Shown here piece by piece: positions 51,538 through 61,358 of a stretch of 64,000 bases of DNA (position 1 is the stretch's first letter; every line of letters begins with the position of its first letter). The notes under the pieces are model-generated. The model was not told where the DNA came from. It worked only from the letters and a program-made list of their open reading frames with translations, and did not search any database. This DNA comes from Alphaproteobacteria bacterium UBA1301 (GTDB lineage: Bacteria > Pseudomonadota > Alphaproteobacteria > Micropepsales > Micropepsaceae): contig DBUB01000010.1 in the NCBI GenBank assembly GCA_002307725.1, forward strand, positions 699,111 to 763,110, in the 5' to 3' direction. A program made the translations under genes and the position numbers.

Positions 51538-53256
51538 ATGCGCTTCACCATCAAACTGAAATTGGGTCTGGCCTTCGGGCTCACCGTTCTCATGCTGATC
51601 GCCGCGACCGGATACGGTATCCGTGGACTGTCGACAATGAACGACACGCTGACTGCGATGACGGCCGGTCCGGTGGAGCGGATGAAAACCGCGCAGCAGG
51701 TCAAGATCGATCTTCTCGATGTGGCGCGGACCGAAAAGAACCTGATGTTGACAGATGACGCGCAGAAGAAGCGATCCTATGGCGAAGCGCTGACGCAGAT
51801 CCGTTCAAATATGGATACCGCATTGGAGCATGGCTACAACGTTTCTTCCGAGATCGGCAAACCCAAATACGAGAGAATGCGCCAGGAGTGGGAAGACATG
51901 AAGGCGCAGGATTCACGGCTTGCCGAATTCGCCCTGGCAGGCCGGATCGATGAGGCCAAGGCTGTCGCATTCGGCGATCTCTACCGCACCAATCTTGCGA
52001 TGCAGAAGACGACGGATGAGATCGTCGAACTAACGGTTGGCGAAGTGAAGGTGGCGAATGACGCGGCCGGGCAATTATATCAGACGACACGCAACATCCT
52101 GTTCGCGGTGGCGTTCGTTGCCGCGCTCGTGGCCATTGCGTTCGCCGTTTGGGTCATGGTTTCGGTCAGCGCCGGTCTCAAAATGATCTCTCAGGCGACG
52201 GAAACGGTCGCAAATGGTGACCTGACTCAGATTATCACGGTTCGGACGAACGACGAGGTGAAGGACGTCATTACGACGGTCAACTTGATGGTCGAACGAC
52301 TGCGCAGCGTGGTTGGCGATTCCGTCGCGGCTGCCTGCAACGTCGCCTCGGGCAGCCAGGAATTGTCGTCGACTGCCGAGCAGATGAGCCAAGGCGCCAC
52401 CGAACAGGCCTCCGCCGCCGAGGAAGTGTCGGCCTCGATGGAAGAGATGGCCTCCAACATCAAGCAGAATGCCGAAAACGCCAACGAGACCGAAAAGATG
52501 TCCAGGCAGTCTGCCACCGACGCCGAGAAGTCCGGGGACGCGGTCAACCGGGCGGTTATCGCGATGCAGACGATCGCGACAAAGATCAACATCGTGCAGG
52601 AGATCGCCCGCCAGACGGACCTCTTGGCCCTGAATGCCGCGGTCGAAGCCGCCCGCGCCGGCGAACATGGCAAAGGCTTCGCAGTGGTCGCTTCGGAAGT
52701 GCGCAAGCTTGCCGAACGCAGCCAAACCGCTGCTACCGAGATCAGCGGATTGTCGGGCGAGACGGTCCAGGCCGCCCAAGCCGCCGGCGAAATGTTGGTT
52801 CGCCTCGTTCCCGATATCCGCAAGACGTCCGAGCTGGTTGCCGAGATTTCCGCCGCCTGTCGCGAGCAGGATATCGGCGCCGCCCAGATCAACGACGCTT
52901 TGCAGCAGCTCGACAAGGTCACCCAGCAGAACGCCGCGGCGTCCGAAGAGATGTCGGCGACCAGTGAAGAACTGGCATCGCAGTCCGATGAGTTGCAGAC
53001 CTCTATAGCCTTTTTCCGCACCGACAGTGGGTCCGGAAGCGTGCAGGCGAAGCCGTCCTTAGCCCTCTCCAGGCGTACTGCTTCGCCTGCATCTCATGTC
53101 GTGGTCAGGCCGATCTCTAAGTCAGCGGCTGTCCGCAAGTCGGGGCCGGCCAAAAATGCGGTGGCCGAGCAGCAAGCCCGCGTCAAGGGGTTCGCCATGA
53201 ACTTGTCGCAGAAAACGGCCGATAAGGATGACGACGGTTTCGAGGAGTACGCGTGA
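51538..53256 (+). CDS. Methyl-accepting chemotaxis protein
   Basis: A 572-residue transmembrane chemoreceptor. TM1 is GLAFGLTVLMLIAATGYGI, then a four-helix-bundle ligand domain (about 30-185) of the small-molecule type, TM2 ILFAVAFVAALVAIAFAVWV, a HAMP region (SVSAGLKMISQATETVANGD) and the signalling domain. The hairpin tip is EIARQTDLLALNAAVEAARA, then GEHGKGFAVVASEVRKLAER, which binds CheW and CheA. AGGAGGAAGAA precedes the ATG. The C-terminus has a long basic tail ending in an acidic stretch (DDDGFEEYA), perhaps for CheR binding. CheW follows after two bases. Confidence 0.95.
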   Translation: MRFTIKLKLGLAFGLTVLMLIAATGYGIRGLSTMNDTLTAMTAGPVERMKTAQQVKIDLLDVARTEKNLMLTDDAQKKRSYGEALTQIRSNMDTALEHGYNVSSEIGKPKYERMRQEWEDMKAQDSRLAEFALAGRIDEAKAVAFGDLYRTNLAMQKTTDEIVELTVGEVKVANDAAGQLYQTTRNILFAVAFVAALVAIAFAVWVMVSVSAGLKMISQATETVANGDLTQIITVRTNDEVKDVITTVNLMVERLRSVVGDSVAAACNVASGSQELSSTAEQMSQGATEQASAAEEVSASMEEMASNIKQNAENANETEKMSRQSATDAEKSGDAVNRAVIAMQTIATKINIVQEIARQTDLLALNAAVEAARAGEHGKGFAVVASEVRKLAERSQTAATEISGLSGETVQAAQAAGEMLVRLVPDIRKTSELVAEISAACREQDIGAAQINDALQQLDKVTQQNAAASEEMSATSEELASQSDELQTSIAFFRTDSGSGSVQAKPSLALSRRTASPASHVVVRPISKSAAVRKSGPAKNAVAEQQARVKGFAMNLSQKTADKDDDGFEEYA

Positions 53257-53257
53257 T

Positions 53258-53758
53258 ATGACTGACGCTTCCGACGAAGCCCAGTTTGTGACGCTCCGTC
53301 TGGGAGCGGAAATGTTCGCGGTGCCGGTCGCTTTCGTGCGCGAAATTCTGGACTACCGTGAAACGTTCCGTATTCCGGAAGGCCCGGATTACATGCTTGG
53401 GCTGATCGACGTGCGCGGGCGTGGCACGCCGGTGATCGATTTGCGTCTCAAGCTGGGCTTGCCGAAAGTGCCGCCGACGCCGGCGACCCGGATCATGGTG
53501 CTGGACGTTCCGCTCTCCGACCGCGTTCTGTCGCTAGGGGTGGTGGCCGACAAGGTCCTGGAAGTGACGAATTTCGTCGCCGAACAGATCGAAGCCGCAC
53601 CGGACGTGGGGGTGGCTTGGCGCTCCGATTACATCGCCGGCGTGGTTCGCAACGATGCGGGCTTCGTGGTTTTGTTCGATCTGCCCAACCTGCTGACGGC
53701 GGACGAGACGTTATTCGCTTCGTCGGTCGAAGAGGCCGATTTGGCCGAGGCGTCGTGA
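53258..53758 (+). CDS. cheW: CheW chemotaxis coupling protein
   Basis: A 166-residue cytoplasmic scaffold that links receptor to CheA. The CheW fold shows QFVTLRLGAEMFAVPVAFVR, the YMLGLIDVRGRGTPVIDLR strand-loop and LGVVADKVLEV. It starts two bases after the receptor's stop, so the two are co-transcribed; no cheA, cheY or cheR is in the window, so they serve an array encoded elsewhere. Confidence 0.92.
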   Translation: MTDASDEAQFVTLRLGAEMFAVPVAFVREILDYRETFRIPEGPDYMLGLIDVRGRGTPVIDLRLKLGLPKVPPTPATRIMVLDVPLSDRVLSLGVVADKVLEVTNFVAEQIEAAPDVGVAWRSDYIAGVVRNDAGFVVLFDLPNLLTADETLFASSVEEADLAEAS

Positions 53759-53808
53759 CGTCGTCTGTTGGTCTGATGTCAGCAGCGGGCCTATCCCGAT
53801 TGACGGGA

Positions 53809-54432
53809 TCAGCCCATGGCGTCAAATGGGACCACTAATGTGGTGCCGCCGAACTCGTTCCGCAGTCGGTGATAGGTCGGCTCGTCGATGCGCTGCACCT
53901 CGCAAATCGACCAGATGTCGCCGTCACAGGCCATGTGTGGTGAATCCATGGTGCGCAGGTATACCGGCTGTCCGTTGCCCAGATCCAAGACGTTAATGGT
54001 GATGGTCAGAGCCACGTCTCCCTTAAAGATGCCGGACATTTCCCACTGTTTGGTGACTTCATCGGTTTGCGGGCCAAAATTTCCGTAGACGGACCATCCC
54101 CGCATATCGGTTCCAGTGCGACCGATCGCGCTTGCGACACCTTGGTTGCATTCAAGAAATACGGCACCTTTGCAGACGATAGAAGCAGGCCATACCGAGT
54201 GGCGCACGCGCACGCGGACGACACCATCGTGCCGATCCGCAGTCTTGCGGCGTATGAGGTCACGAATACGATGTTGTGCCGCAGGGCTGGGAAGGTCCCG
54301 GCCCGATTCCCAACGCGATATCGTTGTTTGGTTGACGCCGAGCATGCTGGCAAAAGCGGTTTGGGTGATGCCTTGGTGACTGCGAAATTGCCGCAGTACC
54401 TTTATCCATGTGCTGCCTGTCACATCGGTCAT
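53809..54432 (-). CDS. XRE-family regulator with C-terminal sensor-like domain
   Basis: A 207-residue protein. The N-terminal Cro/CI helix-turn-helix is FRSHQGITQTAFASMLGVNQ, then TTISRWESGRDLPSPAAQHR. The C-terminal 110 residues (SIVCKGAVFLECNQGVASAI and a WSVYGNFGPQTDE segment) look like a PAS-type beta-rich domain with a hydrophobic pocket. It lies divergent to the TonB receptor/phosphodiesterase pair, about 190 bp away, and is a natural candidate for its regulator. Confidence 0.82.
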   Translation of the reverse strand: MTDVTGSTWIKVLRQFRSHQGITQTAFASMLGVNQTTISRWESGRDLPSPAAQHRIRDLIRRKTADRHDGVVRVRVRHSVWPASIVCKGAVFLECNQGVASAIGRTGTDMRGWSVYGNFGPQTDEVTKQWEMSGIFKGDVALTITINVLDLGNGQPVYLRTMDSPHMACDGDIWSICEVQRIDEPTYHRLRNEFGGTTLVVPFDAMG

Positions 54433-54619
54433 GTCGTTCCCCCTTATAGTCTCTGTGCCGATTATGCGCCCAATTGTGTCGCGCTGGTGATTTCGTTTTT
54501 CCCTGAGACACTAAGTGCGTTTATGCGCGACCGTCGCTGCACTGTTTCTGTTTTATGACGCGTCTGTCGCACAACGCTCGTACTGCGGGCACTCCAGAAC
54601 AAACGAGTGGGGTGTTTGC

Positions 54620-56572
54620 GTGCGTAAATTGGATCGTTTCAAAAAGGCGGCACTATGTGGTTGTGCTACGGTTTCACTTCTACTCAGCGCGGCTTCGGCG
54701 GCGACGGAGAGTGCCGACACGATCGAAACCGTAGTGGTGAGCGCTTCTCTTTTGGGGGACACCCGTGCCGATTTTGTCGGCTCCTCCCTCAGCACACTCA
54801 GCAGTCATGATATTGAGATCCGACAGACGCAGTTTGTTTCGGATGTGTTGCGCGACATTCCTGGCATCGAAGTCAGTCGTACCGGCCCGGTCGGTGGTTT
54901 GACGCAGATCCGTATGCGCGGCGCCGAAGGCAATCACACGCTGGTGTTGATCGATGGTATCAAGGTGAGCGATCCTTTTCAGGGTGAATTCGATTTCGCC
55001 ACGCTGATCGCCGACGACGCGGCGCGGGTGGAAGTGCTGCGCGGTCAGCAGAGCGCGTTATATGGCTCGGATGCCATTGGTGGCGTTATCAGCTACATCA
55101 CGGCGAGCGGCACCGAGGCGCCGGGGTACAGAGCGCGCGTCGAGGGCGGCTCCTTTGGCACCGTGCAGGGTTCGCTGCGCGCAGCAGGCGTGGTAAGCGG
55201 GCTCGATTACGCAGTAAGTGGCGGCTACTACAATACTGACGGCGTGCCGGATTCGCGCTTTGGTAAGCGCAACCTGGGCTCCACGGGGAAAACATTGTCG
55301 GGAAAGTTCAGCTACGCAATCGGTGATCTGACGCTGAAGTTGGTAGCCCGCCTGAGTAACACCGACAGCAAAATCAACGAGCAAGACTTCAACTACGGCA
55401 GTCCGACCTATGGGTTCGAAGTCGATGGCAACGGCTCGTATCACAATCAGGCCATATATGGTTTGGCATCCGCCGAATATGCGTTGCTTGATGGCCATTG
55501 GAAACATGCCTTGACGATCCAGGGCGTCAATGCCGCGCGTAACACTTACGGCAATAGCGGCTATCAGGCGGACACACGCAGTGCTGGCGACAAGGGCCAG
55601 CGCGAAAAGCTGTCCTATGTTACGGCTTTCGATTTTGCCACTGGTGCTTGGCAGCACACGGTAACCGGCGCCATCGATCTTGAGCGCGAATACTATCGCA
55701 ATACCGATCCCAGCGGCTATGCCATAACTGATTTGCACCACAACGACAGTGTCGGATTGGTCGCGGACTACAATGTCGTCTACGATAATCGTTTGGCGCT
55801 CGGTGGCGCCGTCCGCTTCGATAAGAATTACAATTTCGAGGACGACACCACCTATCACCTGCAAGCCAGTTATCTCTTCGATATGGGTTTGCGCCTGCAC
55901 GCGGCTGCGGGCAGCGGCATCAAGAGTCCCGGCATGACCGAATTGTTCGGCTATTCCGCGGGGACTTTTGTCGGCAATCCCAACCTCAAGCCAGAAACCT
56001 CGGAAGGCTGGGAAGCAGGATTCGAGCAGACCTTATTGGACGGACAGGTGAAGCTCGGCACGACTTATTTCAGCAGCATCCTCTCCGATGAGATCGCAAC
56101 GAAATATGTCTTTACAGACACTTCCTACTATTCGACGCCATACAATGCGGTCGTTTCGTCACCGCAACGCGGCATCGAAGCCACCATCGCGCTGCGGCTC
56201 GACCAGAACTGGAGCGCCGATGTTGCCTACACCTATCTGCATGCCCGTCAGGAGGGGTTCCTGGAAGTGCGGCGCGCGCCCAATATTGGAAGCTTCAATC
56301 TGGCCTGGGCATCGGACAATGCCGATTACGGTGCCAATATGACTGTCCGCTACAATGGTAATCAGCAGGATTACGACTACAGCGTTACGCCGACGGGGCG
56401 TGCCCATCTCAAGGCTTTCACGCTCGTTAGCGCCGGTGGTTTCTGGAAGATCAACGATATGTTCCAGCTCTACGGTCGCGTGGAGAACCTCGGCGACGAA
56501 AAATATGAGGAGGTTTACACCTTTCGTTCGCCGGGCCGCGCCTTCTATGTCGGCGTAAAGGCGGGGCTGTAA
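54620..56572 (+). CDS. TonB-dependent receptor, BtuB-like size
   Basis: A 650-residue outer-membrane receptor, smaller than the other two in this window and BtuB-like in layout. The signal peptide (MRKLDRFKKAALCGCATVSL) ends near ASA; then ETVVVSASLLGD, the plug with GIEVSRTGPVGGLTQIRMRG and NHTLVLIDGIKVSDP, and the plug end VLRGQQSALYGSDAIGGVIS. The barrel ends RAFYVGVKAGL. GTG at 54620 is used; GGGG lies seven bases upstream. No cobalamin riboswitch was recognised. The phosphodiesterase gene begins one base after its stop, so a phosphorylated or phospholipid-derived substrate is likely, by context. Confidence 0.9.
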   Translation: MRKLDRFKKAALCGCATVSLLLSAASAATESADTIETVVVSASLLGDTRADFVGSSLSTLSSHDIEIRQTQFVSDVLRDIPGIEVSRTGPVGGLTQIRMRGAEGNHTLVLIDGIKVSDPFQGEFDFATLIADDAARVEVLRGQQSALYGSDAIGGVISYITASGTEAPGYRARVEGGSFGTVQGSLRAAGVVSGLDYAVSGGYYNTDGVPDSRFGKRNLGSTGKTLSGKFSYAIGDLTLKLVARLSNTDSKINEQDFNYGSPTYGFEVDGNGSYHNQAIYGLASAEYALLDGHWKHALTIQGVNAARNTYGNSGYQADTRSAGDKGQREKLSYVTAFDFATGAWQHTVTGAIDLEREYYRNTDPSGYAITDLHHNDSVGLVADYNVVYDNRLALGGAVRFDKNYNFEDDTTYHLQASYLFDMGLRLHAAAGSGIKSPGMTELFGYSAGTFVGNPNLKPETSEGWEAGFEQTLLDGQVKLGTTYFSSILSDEIATKYVFTDTSYYSTPYNAVVSSPQRGIEATIALRLDQNWSADVAYTYLHARQEGFLEVRRAPNIGSFNLAWASDNADYGANMTVRYNGNQQDYDYSVTPTGRAHLKAFTLVSAGGFWKINDMFQLYGRVENLGDEKYEEVYTFRSPGRAFYVGVKAGL

Positions 56573-56573
56573 G

Positions 56574-57509
56574 ATGGGGACGGCACGTCTATTGCGCGTC
56601 TTGCTATGCGGCGGGATATTTATTGTGGCCGGATGGGGCGCAGGTTTGCCTGAGCCCAAAGTGCCGATCCGCAATCCGCATGCCTCGATGGCAGAATTGT
56701 TCACCTGTCTGCACGGCAAAACCACCCTGGTCAGCGCCCATCGCGGCGGACCCGTGCCCGGTTATCCGGAAAGCGCCATCGAGACCTTTGCCAATACCTT
56801 GGCGAAGGAGCCCGCGCTGCTCGAAACCGATGTGCGGACGTCATCAGACGGGGTTCTGATGGTTATGCACGATGACACCCTGGATCGCACCACCACCGGC
56901 CATGGCAAGGTCAGTGAAACGCCCTGGGCCAAGATGGCCACGCTGCATCTCAAAGATAATGATGGCGCCGTCACGCCGTTCCGTATCCCGACATTGGCAG
57001 ACATCCTGGAATGGATGCGGGGGCGCGGTCTCGTGGCACTTGATATGAAAGAGGGCACAGACAACAAGGCCGTAGCTGCGGCGGTGCGAAGTGCCAAGGC
57101 TGAGCCCTATGCGTCCGTGGTGGTCTATTCGGCGGAGCAAGCAAAGGCTTTCCACGATGCCGACCCCGACATCACTGTGATCTATAGCTTCGAAAAACTG
57201 GCAGATTTCGAGACATTGCGGCAAACGGGCGTACCCGATAACCGGACGATGGCATGGATGGGGATCGACGCACAGCGCCGCGATCTGTGGAAGATAGCCC
57301 GCCAGCGCAAAATTCCTCTGATCTATGGCACGCTGTTCTTCGGCGATTACGCCATGACGATGACGGGGAATTATGCTCATTTCGGCGAACTTGTACGCGA
57401 ACCCATCGACATTTTGCCGACCGACTATGCAGATATCGCCTACCGCGAGATCAGCAAAGTGAATAGTGCTGAAAAGGCTCTCAGGACGTGCCGCGCGACG
57501 GGCTGGTGA
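56574..57509 (+). CDS. Glycerophosphodiester phosphodiesterase
   Basis: Hydrolyses glycerophosphodiesters to glycerol-3-phosphate and an alcohol; 311 residues. A hydrophobic N-terminus (LLRVLLCGGIFIVAGWGAGL) acts as export signal, so it is periplasmic or membrane-attached. Metal and catalytic residues are in SAHRGG (His56), LLETDVRTSSDG (Glu84, Asp86) and MVMHDDTLDRTT (His99). Its ATG lies one base after the TonB receptor stop, indicating joint translation and a shared uptake-and-degradation task. A terminator follows. Confidence 0.93.
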   Translation: MGTARLLRVLLCGGIFIVAGWGAGLPEPKVPIRNPHASMAELFTCLHGKTTLVSAHRGGPVPGYPESAIETFANTLAKEPALLETDVRTSSDGVLMVMHDDTLDRTTTGHGKVSETPWAKMATLHLKDNDGAVTPFRIPTLADILEWMRGRGLVALDMKEGTDNKAVAAAVRSAKAEPYASVVVYSAEQAKAFHDADPDITVIYSFEKLADFETLRQTGVPDNRTMAWMGIDAQRRDLWKIARQRKIPLIYGTLFFGDYAMTMTGNYAHFGELVREPIDILPTDYADIAYREISKVNSAEKALRTCRATGW

Positions 57510-57537
57510 GGGCGCATAAGGGGGGCAGGGACAACTG

Positions 57538-57567
57538 CGGCCCGCAGCGATGCGGGCCGTTTGGTTT
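57538..57567 (+). terminator. Terminator after the receptor-phosphodiesterase operon
   Basis: CGGCCCGCA pairs perfectly with TGCGGGCCG around GCGA, followed by TTTGGTTT, about 30 bp after the phosphodiesterase stop. Confidence 0.85.
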
Positions 57568-57806
57568 GGGGCTGTTCTGCTAGGACAGGCGGCTTTGCGA
57601 CATTTTGGCCGATTGCTTGCGACCACCTGCTGTCGCTGTTTAGAGTAATGCCAAAGTGCGGCGTCGGAGCAGTTGCAATGGGCCAAGTCTGATCGCGTCC
57701 AGCGCCAACTCTCTAATGACGTCAAGACCTTGGCTTGCTCACTCCGGTCGCTGCGACAGGCCGGATCGGGATCGTTCTTTCCTCCGCCGCGGGTTGGGAT
57801 TCGAGC

Positions 57807-58757
57807 TTGTCACCCATATCCAAACGGGCCGCATGGGCCAAACGTGGGGCGCGCGCCGCCACGCTGACGTTTGCCGCCCTTTTTCTCAGCGGCTGTGACG
57901 CTGTGCTTTTGGACCCCAAAGGGCCTATCGGCGAAGCGGAGAGGAATATCATTTTCCTGGCCATCGGGTTGATGCTGATCGTCGTGGTACCGGTGATCAT
58001 CATGGTGCTCGTCTTCGCCTGGAAGTATCGCGCCTCCAACACCAAGGCGACGTACGCGCCGGAGTGGAGTCATTCGGGCGCCATCGAAGCGGTGGTGTGG
58101 TCGATCCCGGTGGTGATCATCCTGATCCTCGGCACGGTGACCTGGATTGCGACCCATACGCTCGATCCGCGCCAGCCGATCGCTTCCGCCGAAAAGCCGC
58201 TGGAGGTGCAGGTCGTCTCGCTCGATTGGAAATGGCTCTTCATCTATCCCGAATACGGTGTCGCTTCGGTGAACGAATTGGCGCTGCCGGCCGGGCGTCC
58301 GGTGCATTTTTCGCTAACCTCGTCGGGGGTGATGAACGCGTTTTTCATTCCGCAACTCGGCAGCCAAATTTACACCATGGCCGGCATGCAGACGCAGCTC
58401 TACCTTAAGGCCGATCACCCCGGCAGCTATATGGGACTGTCGGCAAACTATTCCGGTCACGGCTTTGCCGACATGCACTTCACGGCCGAAGCGCTCGATC
58501 CTGCCGCGCTGAAGGCATGGGTCGCCAAAGCCAAGCTGGCGCCGCCGCTCGATACCGATGCTTATCGTACGCTGGTCAAGCCCGGCTCGCATGCCGTAGC
58601 GCGCTACGGTTCGGTGGCAACCGGGCTCTTCGACCGCATTCTCAATCAATGCGCGCTCGGTGGCCTCTGCACGGCCGACGCGGTGAGCATGTCCCAGATC
58701 AAGGGGCCGGTGCCCAAGGGCAAGATCTGCGACCCCAAATCCCAGAAGAAGAGCTGA
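57807..58757 (+). CDS. cyoA: Cytochrome bo-type quinol oxidase subunit II
   Basis: A membrane-anchored lipoprotein subunit with cupredoxin domain. The signal and lipobox (TLTFAALFLSGC) are followed by two transmembrane helices (IIFLAIGLMLIVVVPVIIMV and VVWSIPVVIILILGTVTW). The soluble domain has PLEVQVVSLDWKWLFIYPE but lacks the full CuA ligand set, as in quinol oxidases. Start is uncertain: TTG at 57807 gives a sensible signal peptide; TTG at 57735 is the longer alternative. First gene of cyoABCD; cyoB begins five bases after its stop. Confidence 0.9.
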   Translation: MSPISKRAAWAKRGARAATLTFAALFLSGCDAVLLDPKGPIGEAERNIIFLAIGLMLIVVVPVIIMVLVFAWKYRASNTKATYAPEWSHSGAIEAVVWSIPVVIILILGTVTWIATHTLDPRQPIASAEKPLEVQVVSLDWKWLFIYPEYGVASVNELALPAGRPVHFSLTSSGVMNAFFIPQLGSQIYTMAGMQTQLYLKADHPGSYMGLSANYSGHGFADMHFTAEALDPAALKAWVAKAKLAPPLDTDAYRTLVKPGSHAVARYGSVATGLFDRILNQCALGGLCTADAVSMSQIKGPVPKGKICDPKSQKKS

Positions 58758-58761
58758 CGCC

Positions 58762-60759
58762 ATGCGCGAGAGCCTTATATTCGGCCGGCTGACCCTCAAT
58801 GCCATTCCTCTGCACGAACCCATCGTCATGAGTGCCGTGGTCGGTATGGTTGTGGCTGCGCTCGCCGTTGTTGGTGCGCTGACCTATCTGAAACGCTGGA
58901 AATGGCTATGGGACGAATGGCTGACGAGCGTCGATCATAAGCGGATCGGCATCATGTATATCATCCTCGCCTTGGTGATGCTGCTGCGCGGCTTTTCCGA
59001 TGCGATATTGATGCGCGGCCAGCAGGCGATGGCGTCGGCCGGTGCGGCCGGTTATCTGCCGCCGGATCATTTCGACCAGATCTTCACCGCCCACGGCGTC
59101 ATCATGATCTTCTTCATGGCGATGCCGTTTGTGATTGGGCTGATGAACATCGTCATGCCGCTGCAAATCGGTGCTCGCGACGTGGCGTTCCCGTACCTCA
59201 ATTCGCTGAGCTTCTGGTTCACGGTCGGCGGCGCCATGCTGGTCAACATTTCGCTGGCCATCGGCGAATTCGCCCATACCGGCTGGCTGGCCTATCCGCC
59301 GCTATCGGAGCTGGCGTTCTCGCCGGGCGTCGGAGTCGACTATTACATTTGGGCGCTGCAGATTTCTGGAATCGGAACGCTTCTTACGGGCGTGAACTTC
59401 ATCACGACCATCTTCAAGATGCGGGCGCCGGGCATGAAGCTGATGCACATGCCGATCTTCACCTGGACGACGCTGGGCGCCAACATGCTGATCGTCGCCG
59501 CCTTCCCGATCCTGACGGTGACGCTGGGGATGCTGGGCCTCGACCGCTATCTCGGCATGCACTTCTTCACCCATGACGGCGGCGGCAACCCGATGATGTA
59601 CGTCAACCTCATCTGGGCGTGGGGCCATCCCGAGGTCTACATTCTCGTATTGCCGTGCTTCGGCATTTTCTCGGAGGTGACGGCGACCTTCTCGAGCAAA
59701 CCGCTATTCGGTTACACCTCGATGGTCTACGCCACGATGTGCATAACGGTGCTGTCGTTCCTCGTCTGGCTGCATCACTTCTTCACCATGGGCTCGGGCG
59801 CCAACGTCAATGCCTTCTTCGGCATCATGACGATGATCATTTCCATTCCCACCGGCGTGAAGATTTTCAATTGGCTGTTCACGATGTATCGCGGCCGGGT
59901 GCGATTGGAAGTGCCGGTGCTATGGACCATCGGCTTCATCATCACCTTTGCCATCGGCGGTATGACTGGCGTGTTGTTGGCGGTGCCGCCGGCCGACTTC
60001 GTACTGCACAATTCGCTGTTCCTGGTCGCCCACTTCCACAACACCATCATCGGCGGCGTGGTGTTCGGCGTCATGGCGGGTTTCTATTACTGGTTCCCCA
60101 AGGCGACCGGCTTCAAACTCGATCCTACGCTCGGCAAGGTATCGTTCTGGTGTTGGTTCACCGGGTTCTACGTCGCCTTCATGCCGATCTACGCGCTCGG
60201 CCTGATGGGCATGACCCGCCGCCTCAGCCATGTCGACAATCCGGTCTGGCATGCGTACCTGATCGTGGCGGCGATCGGCGCTGTGTTGATCGGCATCGGC
60301 ATCGCTGCGACGGTGCTGCAGATCATTCTTTCGATTATCAAGCGCGATAAGCTGAAGGATGTGATTGGCGATCCCTGGCACGGACGCACCCTCGAATGGG
60401 CGACCTCGTCGCCGCCGCCGTTCTACAATTTTGCCAATCTGCCCGTCGTCAAAGGCATCGACGCCTTCTGGACCATGAAGCAGGAAGGTCACGCACCGAA
60501 ACTGGAACCGCGCTACGACCGCATCCACATGCCGCGGAACACTGGCACCGGTGTGATCCTTGGCATCTTGTCGATCGGACTCGGATTCGCGATGACTTGG
60601 CACATCTGGTGGATGGCCGTCGGGGCGTTCCTGGTCATGCTGGCGGCAACCATCTGGCATAGTTTCGACGCGCATCGCGATTATTTTGTGCCGCCAGAGA
60701 CCGTAGCTGCAACAGAAGCGCTTCACTTCAACGCCAAGGCGACGGAGGTGGCGCAATGA
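58762..60759 (+). CDS. cyoB: Cytochrome bo-type quinol oxidase subunit I
   Basis: The heme-copper catalytic subunit, 665 residues and about 15 transmembrane helices. Ligands are visible: FTAHGVIMIFF (heme b His), WAWGHPEVYILVLPCFG (CuB His and the crosslinked Tyr), VWLHHFFTMG (CuB His-His) and LVAHFHNTIIGG (heme o and heme b His). The ubiquinol-binding segment GARDVAFPYLN is present. It reduces oxygen to water and pumps protons. The cyoC start overlaps its last codons (ATGA). Confidence 0.97.
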   Translation: MRESLIFGRLTLNAIPLHEPIVMSAVVGMVVAALAVVGALTYLKRWKWLWDEWLTSVDHKRIGIMYIILALVMLLRGFSDAILMRGQQAMASAGAAGYLPPDHFDQIFTAHGVIMIFFMAMPFVIGLMNIVMPLQIGARDVAFPYLNSLSFWFTVGGAMLVNISLAIGEFAHTGWLAYPPLSELAFSPGVGVDYYIWALQISGIGTLLTGVNFITTIFKMRAPGMKLMHMPIFTWTTLGANMLIVAAFPILTVTLGMLGLDRYLGMHFFTHDGGGNPMMYVNLIWAWGHPEVYILVLPCFGIFSEVTATFSSKPLFGYTSMVYATMCITVLSFLVWLHHFFTMGSGANVNAFFGIMTMIISIPTGVKIFNWLFTMYRGRVRLEVPVLWTIGFIITFAIGGMTGVLLAVPPADFVLHNSLFLVAHFHNTIIGGVVFGVMAGFYYWFPKATGFKLDPTLGKVSFWCWFTGFYVAFMPIYALGLMGMTRRLSHVDNPVWHAYLIVAAIGAVLIGIGIAATVLQIILSIIKRDKLKDVIGDPWHGRTLEWATSSPPPFYNFANLPVVKGIDAFWTMKQEGHAPKLEPRYDRIHMPRNTGTGVILGILSIGLGFAMTWHIWWMAVGAFLVMLAATIWHSFDAHRDYFVPPETVAATEALHFNAKATEVAQ

Positions 60760-61358
60760 CCGCCGTAACCCAAGACTTCACGCCTGCCCACGATGAGCAT
60801 CCGGAGGCCAGCAAGACGCCGCTCGGCTTCTGGATCTATCTGATGAGCGATTGCGTTCTGTTCGCTTCGATCTTTGCCGCCTTCGTGGTGCTGCGCGAAA
60901 ATTTGAATGGCGGGCCGGCCGGCCGCGACCTGTTCGACCTGTCGTTTGTCGCCATCGAAACCGGCTTGTTGCTGGTCTCCAGCCTGACCTATGGCCTTGC
61001 CATGATCGCCGCGGGGCAGGGCAATCTGCGCACCGTGTTCGTCTGGCTGGCGCTGACGTTTCTGTGTGGCCTCGGCTTTCTCGGGATGGAAGTGCATGAG
61101 TTCGGCAAGCTGGTCGCCGAAGGGGCCGGGCCGGACCGTTCCGGCTTTCTGTCGGGCTTTTTCACGCTGGTCGGCACCCACGGACTGCATGTGACCTCGG
61201 GCTTGGTCTGGATGGCGGTAATGTTTGCCCAACTGGCGCTGCGTGGGCTCACGGCGGAGAGCCGCACGCGGCTGTTATGCCTCAGCCTGTTCTGGCACTT
61301 CCTCGATATCGTTTGGATCGGGGTCTTCAGCATCGTCTATCTGTTGGGAGCGGCCTGA
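60756..61358 (+). CDS. cyoC: Cytochrome bo-type quinol oxidase subunit III
   Basis: A 200-residue, five-helix membrane subunit. The opening LGFWIYLMSDCVLFASIFAA, the ETGLLLVSSLTYGLAMIA helix, GTHGLHVTSGLVWM and LFWHFLDIVWIGVFSIVYLL are the family signatures. It overlaps cyoB by four bases and cyoD by one base, so the four genes are translated together. Confidence 0.96.
   Translation: MTAVTQDFTPAHDEHPEASKTPLGFWIYLMSDCVLFASIFAAFVVLRENLNGGPAGRDLFDLSFVAIETGLLLVSSLTYGLAMIAAGQGNLRTVFVWLALTFLCGLGFLGMEVHEFGKLVAEGAGPDRSGFLSGFFTLVGTHGLHVTSGLVWMAVMFAQLALRGLTAESRTRLLCLSLFWHFLDIVWIGVFSIVYLLGAA

Noticed and set aside
54433..54619. Cobalamin riboswitch before the BtuB-sized receptor
   Set aside because: The 190-bp gap is too short and no conserved core boxes are seen; the downstream phosphodiesterase also argues against a B12 role.
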